A stretch of DNA of 64,000 bases from Microvirga calopogonii (lineage in GTDB: Bacteria > Pseudomonadota > Alphaproteobacteria > Rhizobiales > Beijerinckiaceae). Each line of letters opens with the position of its first letter. Position 1 is the stretch's first letter. The notes beneath the pieces are model-generated. The model saw only the letters and a list, made by a program, of their open reading frames with translations, did not search any database and was not told the origin of the DNA. Position numbers and translations under genes: made by a program. Location: assembly GCF_003347665.1 (NCBI RefSeq), contig NZ_QDGA01000001.1:184654-248653 (forward strand), written 5' to 3'. Of the stretch, positions 8,338 to 17,850 are shown one piece after another.

Positions 8338-9255
8338 ATGCTTGAAGGTCTGCACCCCAATCGCCCCACTCACGTGTTCCGCATCACCACGGACGAGCGC
8401 TCCGCGCGCGCCATGACCGACATGATCGGCGAGATCTTCGATCCGGCCGAGACGGCGGTCGCCTCCTTCGAGACGGAGGATGGCGGACCCTGGATGCTGG
8501 AGGCTTATTTCGCCCACCAGCCCGATGAGGCAGCGATCCGCAACCTGCTGCGCCCCATCGTCGGCGCGGAGGCGGACAAGGGTGTGTTCCTGCCGCTCGA
8601 GCAGAAGGATTGGGTGAAAGCTTCGCTGGAAGGCCTCAAGCCCGTCCGTGCGGGCCGGATCTTCGTCCATGGCTCGCACGACCGTCACGAGCGTCGCCCG
8701 AGCGACGTCGCCATCGAGATCGAGGCGGGCTTGGCCTTCGGCACGGGCCATCACGGCACGACGAAGGGCTGCCTGCTCGCATTCGTGGATGAGTTGAAGA
8801 CGCGCACCCCTCGCCACGTGCTCGATGTCGGCACCGGTACGGGCATCCTGGCTTTTGCGGCCGCGAAGACCCTGAAACGGCCCGTCGTAGCGGGCGATAT
8901 CGATCCGGAAGCCGTGCGCGTGGCGCGCGAGAATGCGCGGCTGAACGGGATCGGGTCTTTCATGAAGCTCTATGTGGGTCCCGGCATCCGTCATGCGGAA
9001 GCGGACCGTGCAGGCCATTTCGACCTGGTGTTCGCCAACATCCTGGCGAGGCCCCTTCGGATGCTGGCGCCGTCGCTGGCGCGCGTGGCGAGCCGGGACG
9101 GTACGATCATCCTGTCAGGGCTGCTGGCCCGGGACGTTCCGGGAGTGTTGTCGACCTACGCCCATCAGGGCTGGTACCTGCAGCGCCGCTACGATCTCGA
9201 CGGATGGGCCGCGCTGGTCCTGAAGCGGGGCAGCGCACGTCCGCAGCCCCGCTGA
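8338..9255 (+). CDS. prmA: Ribosomal protein L11 methyltransferase
   Basis: A 305-residue SAM-dependent methyltransferase that trimethylates ribosomal protein L11. Seen: an N-terminal ferredoxin-like substrate-recognition part (about 1-100, including WVKASLEGLKPVRAGRIFVHG), then AFGTGHHGTTKGCL, the SAM motif LDVGTGTGILAFAAAK and the catalytic-loop signature FDLVFANILARPLRMLAP. Length agrees with the family (290-300). The ATG at 8338 is the only sensible start. It is upstream of and convergent with the small genes at 9264-9623. Confidence 0.93.
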   Translation: MLEGLHPNRPTHVFRITTDERSARAMTDMIGEIFDPAETAVASFETEDGGPWMLEAYFAHQPDEAAIRNLLRPIVGAEADKGVFLPLEQKDWVKASLEGLKPVRAGRIFVHGSHDRHERRPSDVAIEIEAGLAFGTGHHGTTKGCLLAFVDELKTRTPRHVLDVGTGTGILAFAAAKTLKRPVVAGDIDPEAVRVARENARLNGIGSFMKLYVGPGIRHAEADRAGHFDLVFANILARPLRMLAPSLARVASRDGTIILSGLLARDVPGVLSTYAHQGWYLQRRYDLDGWAALVLKRGSARPQPR

Positions 9256-9263
9256 TAGTGATC

Positions 9264-9368
9264 TTACTCGGCCAGAACGCCCGGATAGCGCTTGGCGAGT
9301 TCGCGGCGCAGCTCGATGCTTTCGGCCCAGATCTCGCGGATGGCCTTCATGGCGGTGATGATGATCAT
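9264..9368 (-). CDS. Very small protein (34 aa), related in style to DUF1127 neighbours
   Basis: ATG 9368 to TAA 9264 encodes 34 residues: MIIITAMKAIREIWAESIEL, then RRELAKRYPGVLAE. The amphipathic WAESIELRRELAKRYP helix is reminiscent of short alphaproteobacterial proteins that travel with DUF1127-like genes. It lies 30 bp behind the 74-codon gene at 9399-9623 on the same strand, so the two are probably cotranscribed. The ribosome-binding site is weak (AGCGAGA). It is below the usual annotation length limit. The support is the coherent helix, the position and the absence of another use for the interval. Confidence 0.5.
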   Translation of the reverse strand: MIIITAMKAIREIWAESIELRRELAKRYPGVLAE

Positions 9369-9398
9369 GGTATCGTCTCGCTTTGGAAAAAGTGTTGG

Positions 9399-9623
9399 TC
9401 AGATCTTGGCAGGCAACAGGTCGGCTTGATCGAGGAACTCTGCTGAATGATCCTGCCTGCGGCTCAGGTCGCTGATGAAAGCCTCGTGGCGGCGCAGTTC
9501 CTGGGCAGCGCTTCTGGCGCGGCTCTCGACGAGCGCGCTCACGAAACGGTTGACCCACTGCGAAAGCCTGGACGGAGCTTTCTCGTGGCTGAGGAGGGCG
9601 GAAGACAAAACAGCTGTGATCAT
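9399..9623 (-). CDS. Small DUF1127-like protein (74 aa)
   Basis: ATG 9623 is preceded by GGAG at 8-nt spacing. The product has a hydrophobic start (MITAVLSSALLSHEK), then WVNRFVSALVESRARSAAQE and LRRHEAFISDLSRRQDHSAE. The Arg-rich helix followed by a xISDLSRR motif resembles DUF1127/YjiS small proteins, which are basic, often RNA-associated, and involved in phosphate/carbon metabolism or stress in Rhizobiales. Family assignment is tentative because the canonical DxxLxDIG ending is only partly matched. It is probably cotranscribed with the 34-residue gene behind it. Confidence 0.55.
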   Translation of the reverse strand: MITAVLSSALLSHEKAPSRLSQWVNRFVSALVESRARSAAQELRRHEAFISDLSRRQDHSAEFLDQADLLPAKI

Positions 9624-9948
9624 GGGCTCATCTCCAACAGATTGGTGCTGAGACCCTTCAGCGTTCCTCTGTTATCGTTGACAGGAAGATACGCATGATC
9701 CGACTTTAGTTGGAGTCACAAGATCACATGCTCGCCATGCACCAGTTGCAGAGCGTCATCACAAAGCGTTAACTTCCAGGCACTCGGCGCATATTTCCTG
9801 AGCAAGCTGCCGCGGAGCGCGGCAGCCCCTGTCGGAGATCTCAGCAGCCGCCGCCCCAGACGCGTCGATCCGAAAAGTGGTTTCCCGTTCTGGTCCGATG
9901 CTCTAGCGTGACGCCGTTTTCACGCTCGACCTTCGGTGACCGTTTTCC
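9624..9948. other. Intergenic region with a perfect hairpin, no gene
   Basis: This 325-bp spacer separates the minus-strand small genes from plus-strand aminopeptidase P, so it must hold both promoters. No clear promoter could be singled out. A perfect hairpin GCTGCCGCG (9806-9814), loop GAG, CGCGGCAGC (9818-9826) lies in the middle without a following T-tract. The last 80 bp contain a repeat relic (9866-9908). No open frame here looks like a gene. Confidence 0.6.
9866..9908. repeat. Degenerate copy of the AAAAGTG/GGTCCGATGCTC repeat
   Basis: The sequence contains CCGAAAAGTGG and GGTCCGATGCTCTAG, the same words as the perfect palindrome at 31730-31775, but the left arm is degraded. Such elements are dispersed in many Rhizobiales genomes. 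Confidence 0.55.
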
Positions 9949-11769
9949 ATGGCTCAGTTCCAGTTCTTCGACGATACGACCTCCCCCGCCCAAGGACCGA
10001 AGCACATCGCCAAGCTGCGAACCGAGATGGCCCGGCGCGGATTCGACGGCTTCATCGTTCCTCGCGCCGACGAGCATCAGGGCGAATACGTGCCGAAGAG
10101 TGCCGAGCGCCTGTCATGGCTCACCGGCTTCACGGGCTCGGCCGGCACTGCCGTGATCCTCCAGAGCGAAGCGGCTCTCGTGGTCGACGGGCGCTATACG
10201 GTCCAAGCCGCCGAACAGGTGGATACCTCGGTCATCACTCCGGTCCAACTGGCGAACTCCACGCCCGAGGACTGGATCGCCGACCACCTGCCGCCGGGCG
10301 GGATTATGGCCTACGACCCATGGCTCCATACGAGCGACGGTTTGAAGAAGCTCGAGCAGGCCGTGAGCCGTGCCGGGGGAAAGCTTTGTCCCGTCGACAT
10401 CAATCTGGTCGACGTGATCTGGATCGACCGCCCGGCTCCGCCGCAGGCTCCCGTCAAGCCGCATCCCCTCGAATACGCAGGCGAGGCCGCGACCGCTAAG
10501 CTGGAGCGCATCCGGAAGAAGATGGCGGAGGCGAAGCTCGACGCGCTGGTCATCTCCGATCCGCATAATCTCGCCTGGGCCTTCAACCTTCGCGGCGGCG
10601 ACGTGGGGCACACGCCTCTGCCCCTCGGCTATGCCATCCTTCCGAAGGAAGGTCGCGCCAGCCTGTTCTTCGATCCCGCGAAGGTGACGAACGAGGCTGG
10701 TGCGGCGGTGGGCGATCTCGCCGACTTCGCTCCCATCGCGACATTCCAGGGCGCCCTCGACACGCTGGGTCAGAGCGGCGGCAAGATCCGCATCGATGCG
10801 GCCACCGGAGCGGTCGCCCTGATCCGGCGGATCGAGGCGGCTGGCGGCACGGTCGACGTCGGAACCGATCCGATTGCCCTGATGAAGGCCATCAAGAACG
10901 AGGCCGAGATTGCAGGCTCCCACGCGGCGCATCTGCGCGACGGCGTCGCCGTCGCCCGCTTCCTCGCCTGGCTCGACCGCGAGGCTCCGTCGGGCCAGCT
11001 GACGGAAACCGACGTCGTCGAGGCTCTGGAGTCCTTCCGGGTCGAAACGGGCGCCTTGAAGAACGTTTCCTTCCCAAGCATCTCGGGAGCAGGCCCCAAT
11101 GCCGCTCTCCCCCATTATCGCGTGACGACCTCAAGCAACCGCACCCTTGAGCCGAACCAGATCTTCCTGATCGATTCCGGCGCGCAGTACGAAGACGGCA
11201 CGACGGACATCACCCGCACCGTCATCGTGGGCGAGCCGACGGACGAGATGAAGGACCGCTTCACCCGCGTCCTCAAAGGCCATATCGCCATCGCGCAGGC
11301 CGTGTTCCCGAAGGGCACGACGGGTGCGCAGATCGATGCCTTCGCGCGCAAGCCCCTGTGGGACGCCGGCCTCGATTTCGATCACGGCACGGGCCATGGC
11401 ATCGGCAGCTATCTGTCGGTGCACGAGGGCCCGCAGCGCATCGCCAAGACCGGACACACGCCGCTGGAAGTGGGCATGATGCTCTCCAACGAGCCGGGCT
11501 TCTACAAGCCGGGCGATTACGGCATCCGCATCGAGAACCTGATCCTCGTGGAACCGCGCGCCATCCCCGGTGGAGACCGCGAGATGATGGGCTTCGAGAC
11601 GCTGACCTTCACGCCCATCGACCTGCGTCTCGTCGAGCCCGCCATTATGACGGCCGACGAGATCGCATGGCTCAACGCCTATCACGCCGAGGTGCGCGAA
11701 AAGATCGGTCCGAAGCTCGATGCCGAGACGCGGACGTGGCTGGAGAATGCGACCCGGGCGATCGGTTAG
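9949..11769 (+). CDS. Aminopeptidase P family protein (M24B Xaa-Pro peptidase)
   Basis: A 606-residue protein of the long three-domain aminopeptidase P type. It removes N-terminal residues that precede proline. Two creatinase-like N-terminal domains (about 1-310) precede the pita-bread catalytic domain. Dimetal ligands are visible in IDSGAQYEDGTTDITRT (two Asp), DHGTGHGIGSYLSVHEGP (His), LSNEPGFYKPGDYGIRIEN (Glu) and GFETLTFTPI (Glu). The C-terminal extension WLNAYHAEVREKIGP is typical of the eukaryote-like long form. The ATG at 9949 fits the family start. It overlaps the convergent azlD by 4 bp at its stop. Confidence 0.92.
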   Translation: MAQFQFFDDTTSPAQGPKHIAKLRTEMARRGFDGFIVPRADEHQGEYVPKSAERLSWLTGFTGSAGTAVILQSEAALVVDGRYTVQAAEQVDTSVITPVQLANSTPEDWIADHLPPGGIMAYDPWLHTSDGLKKLEQAVSRAGGKLCPVDINLVDVIWIDRPAPPQAPVKPHPLEYAGEAATAKLERIRKKMAEAKLDALVISDPHNLAWAFNLRGGDVGHTPLPLGYAILPKEGRASLFFDPAKVTNEAGAAVGDLADFAPIATFQGALDTLGQSGGKIRIDAATGAVALIRRIEAAGGTVDVGTDPIALMKAIKNEAEIAGSHAAHLRDGVAVARFLAWLDREAPSGQLTETDVVEALESFRVETGALKNVSFPSISGAGPNAALPHYRVTTSSNRTLEPNQIFLIDSGAQYEDGTTDITRTVIVGEPTDEMKDRFTRVLKGHIAIAQAVFPKGTTGAQIDAFARKPLWDAGLDFDHGTGHGIGSYLSVHEGPQRIAKTGHTPLEVGMMLSNEPGFYKPGDYGIRIENLILVEPRAIPGGDREMMGFETLTFTPIDLRLVEPAIMTADEIAWLNAYHAEVREKIGPKLDAETRTWLENATRAIG

Positions 11770-12065
11770 AGCACGCTCCGCAGCAGCACGACGGATATCA
11801 CGCCGACCGCGACCGTTGCGAGCAGCGGCAGCCTGAAGGCCGCCAATGCCGTGATGGCGGCCGCGATGGCTTCCGCCCAGCCTGTCGTGAGTGCCGTCGG
11901 CGCAATCACGGCAACCAGCACCGCCGGTGGAATGGCGTCGAAGGCGGCCTTGGCCCGGCCCGTGAGCACGAGGCGGTCGGCCACGAACAGGCCCGCGATG
12001 CGGGTGAAATAGGTCACGACCGCCATACCCAGGATGGCGAGCAGGGTCGTTGCATCGAGGTTCAT
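11766..12065 (-). CDS. azlD: AzlD family branched-chain amino acid exporter small subunit
   Basis: A 99-residue membrane protein with about four hydrophobic segments (ATTLLAILGMAVVTYFTR, AVLVAVIAPTAL, AIAAAITALAAF, LLATVAVGVISVVLL). AzlD partners the larger AzlC to export branched-chain amino acids, amino acid analogues or related compounds. Its ATG overlaps the TGA of azlC (ATGA, 12062-12065), indicating translational coupling. It is convergent with aminopeptidase P. Peptidase and exporter may both relate to peptide/amino acid turnover, but this is only positional. Confidence 0.88.
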   Translation of the reverse strand: MNLDATTLLAILGMAVVTYFTRIAGLFVADRLVLTGRAKAAFDAIPPAVLVAVIAPTALTTGWAEAIAAAITALAAFRLPLLATVAVGVISVVLLRSVL

Positions 12066-12772
12066 GTACGCGCCTCCTCGGGAGCGGCCAGATAGGCGGC
12101 GGCGATGCCGGCGAGGGCTCCCGAGGCCACGTGCCAGGGCGCACCGATGAAGTGATGCACGAGAGCCGCCACGACGGCGCTGACCGCAACCGTGATCAGG
12201 GTCACCCGGCTCCGCCCGAAGCCTGCGACGAGACCGATGAACAGGGCCGTAAAGGCGAAATCGGCGCCGATGCGGGCCGGGTCGCCGAGGAACGAGCCGA
12301 GGATGGCTCCGAGGCTCGAGAAGATCGTCCAGTTCGCCCACAGCACGATGCCCATCGCGGCCCAATAGGCTCCTGTCACCGGACGCTCCAGGGCCCGGCG
12401 CTCGGACAGGGCCCAGGCCTCATCGGTCAGAAAGAAGAAGGACAGGAACTTCTGGACCCGCGACATCCGAACCTTGGGGGACAGGGACGCCCCCATCAGC
12501 ACATGGCGCGCATTGATCAGCAGCGTCGCGAAGGCGAGCGTGAGGATCGGCGCGGGCTGGATCCAGGTCTCGATGGCGGCGAACTGGGCGCCGCCGGCGA
12601 ACACCAGGGCCGACATCACCGTGACCTCCAGCGGCGACAGACCCTTGGCGGCCGCCACCGCGCCGAAAAGCAGGCTGATCGGAATGGCCGCCACGGTGAC
12701 GGGCGCGATATCGCGCAGGCCCGCTCGGATTTCGCGGCGGTAGCTGACAGTGAAGGGATTTGCTTGATCCAT
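12062..12772 (-). CDS. azlC: AzlC family branched-chain amino acid exporter large subunit
   Basis: A 236-residue polytopic membrane protein from ATG 12772 (MDQANPFTVSYRREI). A GTG at 12790 would add six residues. Seen: the AzlC features FRAGL-like REIRAGLRDIAP, LEVTVMSALVFAGGAQFAAI, LINARHVLMGASLSP and FFFLTDEAWAL, and about seven transmembrane segments. Together with AzlD it forms an efflux permease (in Bacillus, 4-azaleucine resistance). The AraC-type regulator just upstream on the same strand is a frequent companion and probably controls the pair. Confidence 0.88.
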   Translation of the reverse strand: MDQANPFTVSYRREIRAGLRDIAPVTVAAIPISLLFGAVAAAKGLSPLEVTVMSALVFAGGAQFAAIETWIQPAPILTLAFATLLINARHVLMGASLSPKVRMSRVQKFLSFFFLTDEAWALSERRALERPVTGAYWAAMGIVLWANWTIFSSLGAILGSFLGDPARIGADFAFTALFIGLVAGFGRSRVTLITVAVSAVVAALVHHFIGAPWHVASGALAGIAAAYLAAPEEART

Positions 12773-12837
12773 GGCAATGCTCGTTTTCACGCCTTATGCA
12801 GGACGGATCGCAAGCAGTCTTGGATGAAAGTGCGGTG

Positions 12838-13716
12838 TCAGGCTGCGCGATATGCCCCTGGCGTCACGCCCATGCGGGCCTTGAAGACGCGGTTGAGATG
12901 ACTCTGGTCGAAGAACCCGCAGGCGGCAGCCACGTCGCCTGGGGCCTGTCCCTGGCTCAGCAGCTTCGTGGCCGCGCGGAAGCGTCGGTCCAGCAGATAG
13001 GCATGGGGCGTCAGGCCCGTTTCCTTGGCAAAGGCGCGGATGAAATGGCTACGCGAGAGCCCAGCCATGGTGGCGAGATCGGCCAGGTCCGCCTCCTCGC
13101 TCATGTGGGCATCGAGATAATCCCGAACCCGCAGGATGCCCTTGGAGCCATAGCGCAGGGTCGGCAGGGCATCGAGATCGGCCCAGCGGGCGATCAGGCG
13201 GCTCAGGAAATCGATGAGCCGGGTGTCCTGCTCCATCTCGGAAGTCCAATGCCCATCCTGGGACAGGCAGGCATGGAGCCTGACCTGGGCCTGGAAAAGC
13301 TCGGGATCGTGGATGACCGAATGCGGGAACCAGGGGGCACGGGCGAGCGGCCGCCCGGCCACGTCCTCGGCGACTTCCTGCATCAGCCCGGACGATGGAT
13401 AGAAGGTGCGGTACTCGAACCAGCCGCCATGGGGCTCGCCGTCATGGATTTCGTCGGGGCAGACGACGGCGACCGAGCCGGGCGGAGCATAATGCTGCTC
13501 GCCGCGATGATAGAAGGTCTCGCAGCCCGTCAGGATCGCCGCGATGGCATAGGTATCGTGGCTGTGGCGGGCATAGGCGTGACGGCGGAAGGTCGCGCGC
13601 AGGCAATCGAGGTCGCGGTAGCGCGGCACTCGCCAGAAATGCGTCACGTCACCCGCTCCGACCTGGGCACGATCGAGCGAGATCTCAGGAGGGATCACCG
13701 TCATGCGCGCCACCAT
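12838..13716 (-). CDS. AraC family transcriptional regulator next to azlCD
   Basis: A 292-residue protein with an N-terminal cupin-like sensing half (FRRHAYARHSHDTYAIAAIL, about 40-110) and a C-terminal double helix-turn-helix (ADLATMAGLSRSHFIRAFAK and GDVAAACGFFDQSHLNRVFK, then TPGAYR). This architecture is standard for AraC regulators that bind amino acids or related effectors next to azlCD. ATG 13716 and ATG 13704 are both possible starts. It ends 65 bp before azlC and may be cotranscribed with it, forming a regulator-exporter unit. Confidence 0.88.
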   Translation of the reverse strand: MVARMTVIPPEISLDRAQVGAGDVTHFWRVPRYRDLDCLRATFRRHAYARHSHDTYAIAAILTGCETFYHRGEQHYAPPGSVAVVCPDEIHDGEPHGGWFEYRTFYPSSGLMQEVAEDVAGRPLARAPWFPHSVIHDPELFQAQVRLHACLSQDGHWTSEMEQDTRLIDFLSRLIARWADLDALPTLRYGSKGILRVRDYLDAHMSEEADLADLATMAGLSRSHFIRAFAKETGLTPHAYLLDRRFRAATKLLSQGQAPGDVAAACGFFDQSHLNRVFKARMGVTPGAYRAA

Positions 13717-13751
13717 GCCACATCATTGCGTCCAAGTCTTGGACAGGAGTC

Positions 13752-16001
<2,250 letters not shown>

Positions 16002-16126
16002 TCATACCGGCGCAGGCGGGGATCCGGAAGCGATGAGGGTTTCGTCATGAGCGAGCAGCGTTGGCGGTGATGGATCCCAGGCTCCGCGAAAGCGGCCCTG
16101 TCTGACAACCCGTGAGAATTCTCCCC

Positions 16127-16213
16127 GTCATGCCCGCGCTTGTCGCGGGTATCCACGTCTTCTTCTGCGCGAGGGGATAAGACGTGGGTGGCCGGGTCAA
16201 GCCCGGCCATGAC
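16127..16213. repeat. Two-hairpin palindromic repeat, divergent member
   Basis: The first arm pair centres on CCCGCG/CGCGGG (16133-16149). The second is GGCCGGG (16190-16196) with CCCGGCC (16202-16208), followed by ATGAC. The layout and the second hairpin match the copies at 4519 and 16747, whereas the first hairpin is a different sequence, so the family is mosaic. Confidence 0.65.
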
Positions 16214-16410
16214 GCGGCGGTGGTGGCCCGGGATCGGGTGCCAGCTGTGGCACCGGCACCTGCGCCTTGTCATTCCCGCGAAGGCGGGAACCCATGACCG
16301 CCATGTCTCAAGACAGGGCGAGCCGCGTCGCGTCTCCTCCTGCATCGTCGGCGGCTCTGGATCCCGGATCTCCGCTGCGCTTCGTCCGGGATGACATTTC
16401 ATGTCAAAGA

Positions 16411-16723
16411 GCCAGCACCTGCGGGCCCGCAGCTTGCGCTGCGGGCCGTCAGGGTTCGAGGGTGGCGCGTCGGGCAGCCCGGCTCGCTACTGGTGTGTTG
16501 ATGGAAGAGCCGGACGGCCGCTTCGCGCACGGTTCTTTTCAGGTGGACCAACTGGCAGGGCCAAGGTCGACCTCCCGCGACCACAGGATTGCGAGGCCTG
16601 CGGCGGGACCGTGCCTGCTCCCACACTGCGACGCCTCGCGAGCGCGCCCCTCGTCAGGAGCAGATCTGCGCAATGATATAGCCAAGGTTGATGCGCCTGT
16701 CAAGAACAAAGCAAGAACATAAC
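16411..16723 (-). repeat. Dispersed transcribable element, copy A (candidate non-coding RNA family)
   Basis: This 313-bp segment is repeated, with about three quarters of its bases conserved by eye, at 63584-63898. On the minus strand it starts with a near-consensus promoter (16675-16703). It passes through a 40-nt block identical in both copies (about 16502-16541 on the plus strand) and ends in a perfect 10-bp hairpin with a four-base loop (16424-16433 with 16438-16447). Inside the core, AAGAGCCG (16505-16512) can pair with CGGTTCTT (16530-16537) with one G-U. Differences between the copies include 2-base indels that change frame, so it is unlikely to encode a protein. Function unknown. Confidence 0.6.
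16675..16703 (-). promoter_or_regulatory. Near-consensus sigma70 promoter inside element A
   Basis: On the minus strand TTGACA (16703-16698), a 17-nt spacer, then TATATC (16680-16675). The same arrangement with TATAGT exists in copy B. The transcript would run through the element towards ligA. Confidence 0.65.
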
Positions 16724-16746
16724 ATTGCCCTCACCACCCCCGCGAC

Positions 16747-16834
16747 GTCATCACCGGCCTCGTGCCGGTGATCCCGATCCGAAGAGCGCCGCGCGTCAAA
16801 CAATCGAGATGGCCGGGACAAGCCCGGCCATGAC
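16747..16834. repeat. Composite palindromic repeat adjoining element A
   Basis: Hairpins ATCACCGGC (16750-16758) with 16764-16772, and ATGGCCGGG (16809-16817) with 16823-16831: the same sequences and order as at 4519-4614. It begins 23 bp beyond the end of element A. The related repeat at 63922 begins at exactly the same distance from element B. Confidence 0.75.
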
Positions 16835-16914
16835 AAAGAAATGCGCCTCTCTACCGAGCAGGAGAGGGATGGACGCGGCGTCGTTCTCATCAGGATTGGG
16901 TATCCGCCTCCACC

Positions 16915-17385
16915 TTACGCCGAAGCCGCAGGCTTCGTTCTCGAAAGCCCCGTCAATGCGCCGCGCAGATCGTCGGGATCGAGGCCCGACATGCCGGCCT
17001 CGATAGCGGCGTGGAGGCTCGTCCAGATCGGAATGGCCGAGGCCAGGATTTCCCTGCCTTTGTCGGTGAGGCTCAGGAGGCGGTTGCGGCGGTCGCCGGG
17101 ATCCTTGGTGACAGCAACCAGGCCGTCGCGCTCCAGCGGCTTGAGGGCGGCCGTCAGGGTGGTCCGGTCCATGGCAAGGAGCTGCGCCACCGGGGCAATG
17201 GACGGCGGCGCGGGACGGTTGAGCGCGTTCAGCAGGGAGAATTGCCCGGACGTGAGCCCCACCGGCCGCAGAGCCTCGTCGAAGAGGCGCGACAGGGTTC
17301 GGGCGGCGCGCTGGACATGCAGGCACAGGCAGGTGTCGCGCACCAGATGGGTTGTCTCGTAGGGAACGTCTCGGGGGTTTGACAT
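16915..17385 (-). CDS. MarR family transcriptional regulator
   Basis: A 156-residue winged-helix regulator. Seen: an N-terminal helix with a Cys pair (TCLCLHVQRAARTLSRLFDE), the helix-turn-helix region GQFSLLNALNRPAPPSIAPV and LAMDRTTLTAALKPLERDGL, the wing KDPGDRRNRLLSLTDKG and C-terminal dimerisation helices. The CLC cysteines near the effector pocket could sense oxidants or electrophiles; this is inference. It is divergent from the DUF1428-VOC-DUF899 genes, with the perfect palindrome GTTGATATCAAC in between. Its own promoter places the transcript start almost on the start codon (see 17379-17419). Confidence 0.9.
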   Translation of the reverse strand: MSNPRDVPYETTHLVRDTCLCLHVQRAARTLSRLFDEALRPVGLTSGQFSLLNALNRPAPPSIAPVAQLLAMDRTTLTAALKPLERDGLVAVTKDPGDRRNRLLSLTDKGREILASAIPIWTSLHAAIEAGMSGLDPDDLRGALTGLSRTKPAASA

Positions 17386-17419
17386 GGCCTAATTATGTTG
17401 ATATCAACTCATTTGTCAA
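17379..17419. promoter_or_regulatory. Overlapping divergent promoters around a MarR operator
   Basis: Plus strand: TTGACA (17379-17384), 17 nt, TATCAA (17402-17407). Minus strand: TTGACA (17419-17414), 18 nt, TAATTA (17395-17390). The perfect palindrome GTTGATATCAAC (17397-17408) covers the plus -10 and lies between the minus elements, so a bound MarR dimer would block both directions. The minus transcript would start 0-3 nt before the marR ATG at 17385, implying a leaderless messenger. Confidence 0.7.
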
Positions 17420-17488
17420 GAAGAACAGGCGTGCCAGGCGCCATGCGATCGAGCTCACCCGACTCAAACAAACCTTGGGAGATACGCG

Positions 17489-17842
17489 ATGAAGTATGTC
17501 GATGGCTTCGTGCTCGCCGTGCCGGCGGACAAGCAGGAAGAATATCGCAAGCACGCCGCCGAGGCAGCGCCCCTCTTCAAGGAGTTCGGCGCGACCCGCA
17601 TGGTGGAGTGCTGGGGCGACGACGTGCCGGACGGCAAGGTCACGGATTTCCGCCGCGCCGTGGACGCCAAGGACGACGAGATCGTGGTGTTCAGCTGGAT
17701 CGAGTACCCGTCGAAGGACGTTCGGGACGCCGCGAACCACAAGATCATGACCGATCCGCGCATGCAGGCCATGGGCGAGCTGATGCCCTTCGACGGCAAG
17801 CGCATGATCTTCGGCGGCTTCATGCCGATCCTCGACGTCTGA
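17489..17842 (+). CDS. DUF1428 family protein
   Basis: A 117-residue protein ([20 protein letters not shown]) matching the YbaA-like DUF1428 family, a dimeric ferredoxin-like fold of unknown function. GGGAG stands 7 nt before the ATG. First gene of a plus-strand group with the VOC protein 8 bp downstream and DUF899 further on, facing the MarR gene. DUF1428, glyoxalase/VOC and DUF899 proteins frequently occur together in alphaproteobacteria with MarR-type control, but their substrate is not known. Confidence 0.9.
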   Translation: MKYVDGFVLAVPADKQEEYRKHAAEAAPLFKEFGATRMVECWGDDVPDGKVTDFRRAVDAKDDEIVVFSWIEYPSKDVRDAANHKIMTDPRMQAMGELMPFDGKRMIFGGFMPILDV

Positions 17843-17850
17843 GGTGCACC

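Noticed and set aside
16399..16626. Short peptide frame (KRTVREAAVRLFH-like) inside the dispersed element
   Set aside because: The same codons occur in copy B, but frame-changing indels on both sides prevent a shared protein.
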